Below, in pieces: positions 9,234-15,301 of a DNA stretch of 64,000 nt. Numbering within the stretch: position 1 is the first letter of the stretch; each line of letters begins with the position of its first letter. Location: positions 62,001 through 126,000 of the forward strand of contig NZ_VWNB01000008.1 of the NCBI RefSeq assembly GCF_013387475.1. The letters are read 5' to 3'. Both the position numbers and the translations under genes were made by a program. The DNA comes from Mariprofundus sp. KV (GTDB lineage: Bacteria > Pseudomonadota > Zetaproteobacteria > Mariprofundales > Mariprofundaceae). The notes under the pieces are model-generated. The model was not told the DNA's origin and did not search any database. It saw only the letters and a program-made list of their open reading frames with translations.

Positions 9234-10517
9234 ATGGAAATCAAGTTTTTTAAAACGGCTAATTTCCCAGTGCCTATTCCATGGATCAACGGAGTGACCT
9301 TGTTCAAGGAATTGGCGGAATATTTGGTTGTTCGGTATTTTTATCCGGATCGTATCCGTGAAAATATGACCTCAGTCGACGAGGGTTCGCTGAGACAAAT
9401 CGCCTATGACCTCAAGATGTTTTTAGAGGCGCTAGCCCACAATTGTATTCAATTTTGCGAGGCTGATTACCATGACCACATTCTTCCGATACTGAATGAA
9501 CAAACGAAGAAAAACTCTAATGAAACCTTTAACTCCAGGCACACTAGACTTCGTGACTTTTATGATTATTTAGCTAAGAAAGGCATCAGAACCAAGGCTC
9601 GGTTTCCCCGCCAAACCGTTCATAAGCGATACGGCGATAGCAATGATGATTTTTTGAGCCATACGAAATCAAATAATGGTATTACTTATTCCAAAGATGA
9701 AGGGCACAAGAATACGGTTGTTACGAGTGACTACAAAGATCGTGTGATATCAATCGAAATTTATGGAAAGCTGTATAGTCGGTTGCTGGAAATTGACCCT
9801 GTCTATGCAGTAATGGCTCAAACTATGATGCAAACCTTTCTCAGGGTGAGCAACACCTGCGAAATGCCATTGCATAAAAACGACCTGAATGATTATTTCC
9901 AAGTTTGGCCGGAGTTCCAAAGAGTTGGAGGCGACACGCAGAAATATAGGTGTCGAGCCAAAGGTAATAAGCTGATCAAAATTGATGTTTTCCCATTCAC
10001 CTTACAGTCGATTTATGAGGACTATATTCAACCATATTATCAAGAGCGAAAAGAACTGTTTGAGTCGAAATACTTGGTGCGAAAGAATGCGACGCTACGT
10101 TTCGGTCAAGGGCGTGTATTGCCAGAGGACATTTTATGGTTGAACGCGAATGGTACACCAATTAAGCCTTATATGATCGAAGAGGCATTTCGAGCAACGG
10201 GACTTAATGTTAGTCCTCATTGGCTGAGGCATACAGGTGCAACTCACACATTATGGAACTATTGCAGGTTAAATAACATTGAACCTGACGTGAGACTTGC
10301 TACTACATTCCAGGAAATTCTTCAGGAGCAGCTTGGTCATGCGGGTCTAGAAACAACAAGGATATATATACGAACCATAATAAAACTAAAGGCACGAATG
10401 TATATGCCGTTCGCCATTCCACAGGAGAAGAAAATGAACCCTGCGTTAGAAGCAAAAATGTCGCAGGATGTTGAAGAGACTATGGCACTGTTTTTTGAGA
10501 ACCGTGTGAAAACTTAG
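9234..10517 (+). CDS. Tyrosine-type recombinase/integrase (427 aa)
   Basis: This is the fourth gene of the module and has a complete catalytic signature: FLRVSNTCEMP with the box I arginine near residue 203, HWLRHTGATH near 328, and LGHAGLETTRIYIRT with histidine near 368 and nucleophilic tyrosine near 377. The N-terminal 170 residues would hold the core-binding SAM-like domain. I chose the ATG at 9234; a TTG two codons upstream is possible. It is separated from the kinase fusion by 67 bases, in which a 22-codon frame (from 9163) overlaps but is not called. It could be the integrase that selects the chromosomal target. Confidence 0.9.
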   Translation: MEIKFFKTANFPVPIPWINGVTLFKELAEYLVVRYFYPDRIRENMTSVDEGSLRQIAYDLKMFLEALAHNCIQFCEADYHDHILPILNEQTKKNSNETFNSRHTRLRDFYDYLAKKGIRTKARFPRQTVHKRYGDSNDDFLSHTKSNNGITYSKDEGHKNTVVTSDYKDRVISIEIYGKLYSRLLEIDPVYAVMAQTMMQTFLRVSNTCEMPLHKNDLNDYFQVWPEFQRVGGDTQKYRCRAKGNKLIKIDVFPFTLQSIYEDYIQPYYQERKELFESKYLVRKNATLRFGQGRVLPEDILWLNANGTPIKPYMIEEAFRATGLNVSPHWLRHTGATHTLWNYCRLNNIEPDVRLATTFQEILQEQLGHAGLETTRIYIRTIIKLKARMYMPFAIPQEKKMNPALEAKMSQDVEETMALFFENRVKT

Positions 10518-10651
10518 ATGCTCCTCTAGGAAAAAATTAACTGTAGAGAGATAGCAAAACAAGGTTGTTTTTAGAGGGTAACTTTTTTCCATAGATTGCT
10601 TTTACTCGGTGTGCTCATATTCTGCTATCCGAACTTGGGAGAGGTGATTGT

Positions 10652-11635
10652 ATGAATCAGTTAAATGTGTTTCGGTTTTTGAGCCCGATTGTTTTATTGT
10701 TTTATTCAAGCACTTTTGCTGAAGCTGCAACTGAAGCTTCTTATCGGATGGATCCGCTTTTCAGTAATCAGACATTACTTGTTCTTGCGTCGTCATATAT
10801 ATTGTTGTTAGTAGTTATTCTTGGGTTGATTCGGGACTCGGATACTGGGAAATCTACAGTGGTGATTACAGGTTTGTTGCTGATCGCCACGTCAGTCTTT
10901 GGTCTTTGGTTTATCGAAACCTTGTCTGCTGATCTGGACTTTTTTCTAAAAAAAGAGTTCGTATCGGAAGCGGTAGCTAATAAGTTTAAGCTTCAAACAC
11001 ATTACTTTTTGTATCTTGTTCCTTTCATATCTGCTGCGATTGGTTCAAACCTAATATCTGATACAATAACAAAAGATCTCCATTACCAGAGCAAAACAGA
11101 CTTGTCAGAAGGAGCGTGTACCTTATTTAAAGGGGCGGCGGCAATCTTTATGACTATAGCAGCTCTTCCTGTATTATTAGTAATGTTAATTATTTACCTA
11201 GTTAAAAAGTTCCTGCACGCTGCTTCAGAAACTGCAAAAGAGAAAAAACGCCCGATAATTTTGACGTTTCTTAAATTGGATATTTTGCTTAGAAACCATA
11301 TTGAGGAGAATAATACAACTTATTCAGCAGCGAAAAGTTTAGGCATTAGTTTAATTATAATGCTATTACCTGTCTGTCTTGTGTGGTTCTCTTTACAGGT
11401 TTCTTTTACTGATATCGCGCCACTATTTGTTGGGATTAATCTATTTGTTTTTGATTATTGGATGGGAGCTTCAATTTTCAGCTATCTGTTTGGGTTTGCA
11501 TCCATGTTGATCGTGTATCTCCTGCCAAGCAGTGAGAACATTGATTCAAAAACTGTTAATAAAGTTCGTCTCTTGCAATTGACGATCTCTACAATGCAAG
11601 CTCTTGTAGGCGCTATATACCTGCTTATTAATTAA
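10652..11635 (+). CDS. Polytopic membrane protein of unknown function (cargo)
   Basis: I do not recognise this 327-residue protein. It begins with a signal-peptide-like stretch ending in FAEAA (residues 20-26) and then shows about seven to eight hydrophobic helices (roughly 42-58, 68-86, 113-133, 160-183, 228-247, 252-268, 270-290, 305-325). A charged loop rich in lysine lies between helices four and five. The start is supported by the GAGAGGTGA sequence a few bases upstream. It is AT-rich, like the following genes, and follows the recombinase module in the same direction, as island cargo usually does. A defence or stress role is possible but unsupported by any motif. Confidence 0.6.
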   Translation: MNQLNVFRFLSPIVLLFYSSTFAEAATEASYRMDPLFSNQTLLVLASSYILLLVVILGLIRDSDTGKSTVVITGLLLIATSVFGLWFIETLSADLDFFLKKEFVSEAVANKFKLQTHYFLYLVPFISAAIGSNLISDTITKDLHYQSKTDLSEGACTLFKGAAAIFMTIAALPVLLVMLIIYLVKKFLHAASETAKEKKRPIILTFLKLDILLRNHIEENNTTYSAAKSLGISLIIMLLPVCLVWFSLQVSFTDIAPLFVGINLFVFDYWMGASIFSYLFGFASMLIVYLLPSSENIDSKTVNKVRLLQLTISTMQALVGAIYLLIN

Positions 11636-11706
11636 AGAGTAGATGTCGCTAGGGGCTAATTTTGACACAAAAAAAGCAACCGAGTATTAATTGCAGACTG
11701 TAATGA

Positions 11707-12405
11707 ATGTGGCAGGCCAACCATGTATTAGAAGCACTAGATCATAAAAATACCGAGTGGCAAAAAGAGCAATTTGAAAAGTACGATGCAGAACCAGCCA
11801 TTGATGGATATGGTTTTTATACACCGATCGGAAATACTCACCACCACTTTAACTACAGACTTACTCCAGTCCCGCAGCATGAGGATAGACCCGCACCTGA
11901 CGTTGCCATTGCAAGAGTAAATCTTAATTCAATTACTAGGTTGGGCCGAAAGCCTCTTATCTTCACACGAAAAGACACGCTGCCAATAACAGTTATCGCA
12001 TCCGGTTATCCAGAAGTAGAACGGTCTATCCAAAAAGGCAACAAATTAAATACCCTAAGCGTAAAAATTGCAGCATGCCTGGCAAGCATTCAGACCACTG
12101 CAGATGGCGGCCTTTTACTTGAAGATACTATTTCGGACCATAAGGGAATTAATAATTTATCGGGAATGAGTGGCGGGCCAATAATTTGGTCCAATAATAA
12201 AAAATTTAGCTTAGCAGGCATTGTACGAGAAGGTCTCGACATACAACCAAAGGAAGGTGAATTAAGAGTTGAACCAGGAATTTGCATTCATGGAGAACGA
12301 ATAACAACCAGTATTTTTGAAGAATGGCTGCAAGAAATCCCTCCGCTATCGGAGTTAGAAGACAAGTCTCACGGACTTTACGTTCCTTCTAGCATGAGGG
12401 AATAG
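11707..12405 (+). pseudogene. Trypsin-like serine peptidase, N-terminally truncated
   Basis: A chymotrypsin-fold peptidase is recognisable from LSGMSGGPIIW (catalytic Ser155), APDVAIARV (Asp65) and ANHVLEAL (His6). The histidine normally sits 40 or more residues into the domain after a first beta-strand block. Here it is the sixth residue, and two stop codons (TAA TGA at 11701-11706) immediately precede the ATG. The 71 bases between the previous gene and this start encode no missing strand in any frame. Either the 5' part was deleted during island assembly or the protein uses an unusual N-terminus. The triad is nominally intact, so activity cannot be excluded. Peptidases of this type occur as effectors in conflict systems. 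Confidence 0.6.
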
Positions 12406-12743
12406 TCCGCCACATTGTTTGCGCCATTAAGCCTTTGCATCTTATTTAATCTCTTAAGTGTTGAATGGCCGATAGCAGCCGTTTGCCAATGACCGCTCCT
12501 TTCCGCAGTCGAGCTGATTGATCTAGCTCGCTGCACGCATCCGTCAGGCAGAGTGGAGAGTCAGGCTTTCGGCCATGAATGGACAGTCGGAAATCTTTTG
12601 TAAAAGTTTATATGTCACCCAGACAGGTAAGGTTAAATTCCTTGTTTTCACCTTAATATCCAGTGCTATCTATAATTTCATTAGATGGCTTGTTTGAACA
12701 ATCGCATTTAATTAAGGCCCTCTCAAGACAACATAACAATTAC
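12406..12743. other. Non-coding intergenic DNA in the island
   Basis: These bases between the protease remnant and the 224-residue gene show no convincing reading frame; the short frame from 12663 has no ribosome site and overlaps the next gene. The base composition is mixed, with a GC-richer patch around 12,470-12,590. I see no tRNA, terminator with a T-run or repeated array here. Confidence 0.5.
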
Positions 12744-12779
12744 ATTCTGCGCATGAAGTGGTTGCTTTGTGCGCAGAAT
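12744..12779. promoter_or_regulatory. 10-bp perfect inverted repeat upstream of the 224-aa gene
   Basis: ATTCTGCGCA at 12744-12753 is repeated in inverted form as TGCGCAGAAT at 12770-12779, with a 16-base spacer. It lies 41 bases upstream of the ATG at 12821, where an operator or a leader hairpin would sit. There is no T-run after it, so a terminator is unlikely. Confidence 0.45.
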
Positions 12780-12820
12780 ATGGATACCATGTTGTTTTTG
12801 AATGATGAAAGGAGAGACTT

Positions 12821-13495
12821 ATGGCATTTAGAGCAGATGAATCCGCTAGCAGTGGAATTGAGTCGGTAAGAAATTATCTTATTCCGAGAGGTATTGAAGC
12901 CGGCGAAAGAGAGCGAAGCGAAGATAAGCTTTTCGATATTGTGAATAAATATGGCCCAGCTGTTGAGAGTTACCCCTCTTGGCATCCATTAGTTACTCAT
13001 CATAACGACCACTCCCCGGCAACTGTTCCTAGTGACAGCTGCGGTTATAAAGGTTTAGACCATACTAGATATTTTGTTAATGCTTTTATTACTTGCCCTT
13101 ATGATGATGGTCAAGAAATCATGGATTCTGTTGAAGCATTGCCTTATAACCCTTTTGCGAAGATCACGGCAGAACGGCTTGATGTTCAAATGTATCAATC
13201 TCATGCCACGCCTATACTTGTACGCTGTGATTGGATAAAACCAATCTCCAATAATGGCATGATACCCGCGTCGGTCGCAATCCCGCTTATGCTTCAAAAG
13301 GAAGTACCCTGCTGGGAATGGGCAACATGCGGAGAAACTTGGGAGACAATGCGACCTTATTTTTTAGGCTCACCCCATGGAAGTAGGTCTTCGCTTTTTG
13401 TAAACCAAGAAACAGGATTAACTATGAAAAAGGTTTGGAACCTGCTTATTAACACTGGAATGTTTGGCAACATTAAAGTTTCTAACCAATCTTAA
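12821..13495 (+). CDS. Conserved-looking protein of unknown function (224 aa, cargo)
   Basis: The ATG follows a strong AAAGGAG ribosome site by seven bases, so this is very likely a real gene. The protein is soluble with no signal peptide or membrane helix. It has several histidine, cysteine and tryptophan residues (SWHPLVTHHNDHSP at about 51-65, CDWIKP at 135, CWEWATCGETWE at about 165). Such spacing could fit metal binding, but no family comes to mind with certainty. It stands alone between two non-coding stretches, with an inverted repeat before it and an attC-like palindrome 56 bases after its stop, the layout expected of an integron-type cassette. Confidence 0.65.
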   Translation: MAFRADESASSGIESVRNYLIPRGIEAGERERSEDKLFDIVNKYGPAVESYPSWHPLVTHHNDHSPATVPSDSCGYKGLDHTRYFVNAFITCPYDDGQEIMDSVEALPYNPFAKITAERLDVQMYQSHATPILVRCDWIKPISNNGMIPASVAIPLMLQKEVPCWEWATCGETWETMRPYFLGSPHGSRSSLFVNQETGLTMKKVWNLLINTGMFGNIKVSNQS

Positions 13496-13550
13496 GTTAC
13501 ATAAAAAAATCGATGCTTCGCTCAAAGGTTTTTAAGAGCGGTGAAATCGA

Positions 13551-13657
13551 CACATAATAAAAGCGTTCAACTCGGCCATGCCGTAATAGTGTTTATTTTG
13601 TACTCAAATAGCACAAATAAACACTATTACGGCATACCGGTTAACGCTGGCGTTAGT
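13551..13657 (+). repeat. Large palindrome resembling an integron attC site
   Basis: A 21-base arm at 13578-13598 is repeated exactly in inverted form at 13615-13635, with 16 bases between. Outer arms continue imperfectly to 13563 and 13647 (GCGTTcAACtCGG against CCGGTTAACGC). On the right side the order CCGGTTAAC, short spacer, GCGTTAG matches the L'-R' side of attC sites. The expected R'' box on the left is poor (CATAAT instead of a box ending in AAC), so the site would be degenerate. It follows the 224-residue gene in cassette orientation. A transcription terminator is less likely because no T-run follows. A 12-base perfect palindrome, GTTATGCATAAC, lies just beyond at 13671-13682. Confidence 0.45.
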
Positions 13658-14001
13658 TGAAAATTGGGTTGTTATGCATAACATCTCTTAACTGACACTG
13701 TAAGTCTGAAACTTCAGCTTTAAGTGATTGAAATATTTACACAGTTGGATTTACAGTCTCATTCGCAGATTTCTTTTGAAAACTAGGGATAAACTTTCAT
13801 ATTTCGATATTTCCCGAATGACCGAAAGTCGCCCTTCGTCTATTCCGTGCCACTGGCCATTCTTCCATCATCATGGGTGACTAGGTTGGCCCGTAACGCA
13901 GTTAGATATCATTTTCGTTATAGACTGAAATGTGCAACCAAATATTAATCCTATGTCAATCTAAGTGGATGGCTAAAAATGGGTAAATATGCAACCGATA
14001 C
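13658..14001. other. Non-coding right end of the island
   Basis: No gene is visible. The stretch contains a 12-base palindrome at 13671-13682 and two TGCAACC copies, at 13933-13939 and 13990-13996, spaced 57 bases apart close to the junction. These could be recombinase arm sites, but two short copies may be chance. The sequence is AT-rich up to the point where the truncated deacetylase gene begins. Confidence 0.4.
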
Positions 14002-14502
14002 TTACTTCCTAGTAAATTCAACATAAGCGATGCGTCTGATCCCATATTCACTGCGCAGTGTTTCGATCAGGACTCCGGCATCGTTAAAGGCACAGAAACC
14101 GGCTGCCATATTGCGGCGGGCGTGATGCAGGCCTGCGATGGGGATGAAACAGCGTTGATGGCTGCCGTTGATAGCCTCTTCTGCTGCTGCCAGTACGGTA
14201 CCGACCACCGTTGCGGCAGCTTCATAGATGCCTTTGAAGGCGGGAGTGTCGCCGTAGTCGAGATAGCCGCTTCCAGATTCGGAGCAGGCGATGACACGAT
14301 CAACATATTCCGGCGTGTGGAAGCGTTCAAGGGCTTGCCGATTCGCCATCACTGGAGCGGTAATCGAAACCCTTTTGTCTAAACCCTGTCTGATTGTCTC
14401 CTGCCAGAAGGCATCCATACGATCAGGCCCGAAGGGGTGGCCTTCGCCGAATCCGTAACGGGCCAGTTGCGGGCCAATATATAGCTGAACACGCTGCTGC
14501 AT
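14002..14502 (-). pseudogene. Histone deacetylase/AcuC-family gene truncated by island insertion
   Basis: The visible 166 residues are the N-terminal half of an arginase-fold deacetylase: HPFGPDRMDAF, the HHARRNMAAGFCAFND block, and GIRRIAYV. In intact members the last is followed by the metal-binding DIDxHHGDG segment. Here the family sequence stops after YV and continues as five unrelated residues (EFTRK) to a stop in island DNA. The catalytic zinc ligands and about half of a usual 300-residue protein are missing, so the product is almost certainly inactive. The breakpoint is at about 14,020. The missing half is expected at the other island end, left of this window. Confidence 0.85.
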
Positions 14503-14536
14503 GCTTCTACTATAGACGATTTTGTGCGGTCAGGCT

Positions 14537-14722
14537 TTATGCCGCAGTAGCGAAAAGGTAACCCCATGCACCGAAGAGCAGAGCAGAGCCGAAGCAGAGG
14601 AGGGCGATCCAGGCCATTGCAAAGACGATACTTTTTCTGCCGAGTTTATAAGCCTTCCAGCCGAACCATGCGGCAAAGCAGCCGATAGGAATTGAGAAGA
14701 TAAGGAATAGGGCAAGGACCAT
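14537..14722 (-). CDS. Small two-helix membrane protein
   Basis: A 61-residue frame encodes two hydrophobic helices (about residues 2-20 and 32-55) joined by a short basic loop (WKAYKLGRK), a common pattern for small inner-membrane proteins. The coding quality is reasonable and it lies between the deacetylase remnant and terB in the remnant's orientation. The ribosome site before the ATG is weak and I know no family, so the call rests on composition and position. Confidence 0.45.
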   Translation of the reverse strand: MVLALFLIFSIPIGCFAAWFGWKAYKLGRKSIVFAMAWIALLCFGSALLFGAWGYLFATAA

Positions 14723-14810
14723 CCGCGCAGGCTAACCTTCATGGGTCGATTGCCAAGCTACATCTCATCCCTATGCTTCTTGCACGGCATCAATATGCAA
14801 AGGGGCAAAC

Positions 14811-15257
14811 ATGATCAAAAAGCTTCAGACATTGTGGAGAAGGGCTGCTGATACGCCGCAGGAGAAGCGCCGGCATGAGGTGTCGCTGGCGGTGACTGCA
14901 CTGATGGTTGAAGTGATGCGCATGGACGGGAAGCTGGATGAGGCCGAGCGCAGTGAGATCGTTCTGGCCATTGAGAAGCGTTTTGGCCTCTCTAAGGCTG
15001 AGGTGCATGAGCTGATTGAAGTGGCTGCTATCGAGACAGAGCAGGCGCTGGATCTGCATCAGTTTACCGCTACGGTGGTAAAATCTTTCTCTACCGATGA
15101 GCGCAAAGAGATTCTCTCTGAGCTCTGGTGCGTGGCGATGGCCGATGGGCACGTAGACCCATATGAGGAGCAGCTTCTCAGGCGCATGGCCGAGTTGATG
15201 GGGCTGCATCACAGCCAGTTTATTCAGGCGAAACTTGCTGCCGAGATGATGTTCTAG
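14811..15257 (+). CDS. TerB-family tellurite-resistance-like protein
   Basis: The 148-residue all-helical protein matches the TerB fold. An acidic, metal-binding-type motif RMDGKLDEAERSEI (about residues 42-55) is repeated as MADGHVDPYEEQLL (about 109-122), the two-fold arrangement of the family. TerB domains bind divalent metal and occur with or without the ter stress operon; no other ter gene is present. It stands alone and converges with the large envelope gene. Its exact role here is unknown. Confidence 0.85.
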   Translation: MIKKLQTLWRRAADTPQEKRRHEVSLAVTALMVEVMRMDGKLDEAERSEIVLAIEKRFGLSKAEVHELIEVAAIETEQALDLHQFTATVVKSFSTDERKEILSELWCVAMADGHVDPYEEQLLRRMAELMGLHHSQFIQAKLAAEMMF

Positions 15258-15301
15258 GGCTGCCCGGATTTGGAACAGCAGCACGGCTTGGCGGTTAAGG
15301 T

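Larger units (their letters stand above)
1..14021. mobile_element. Genomic island with multi-recombinase module (right portion; left end outside window)
   Basis: The whole left part reads as acquired DNA. It holds a recombination module of three or four proteins, a pore-forming effector fragment, a restriction subunit, and cargo genes of low GC content with large empty intergenic regions. The right end is placed at about 14,021 because a histone-deacetylase-family gene on the minus strand stops matching its family there, after the residues RRIAYV. The missing half of that gene does not appear between 3,747 and 4,015, so the island probably extends past the left edge. No tRNA gene is visible at the junction. 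The grouping of hsdR with the recombinase module in one element is inference. Confidence 0.7.

Noticed and set aside
12663-12869. Short frame before the 224-residue gene
   Set aside because: It lacks a ribosome site, starts at a weak codon and overlaps the real gene in another frame.
13496-14010. tRNA gene or CRISPR array at the island end
   Set aside because: No cloverleaf, no CCA-type end and no regularly spaced repeats are visible.
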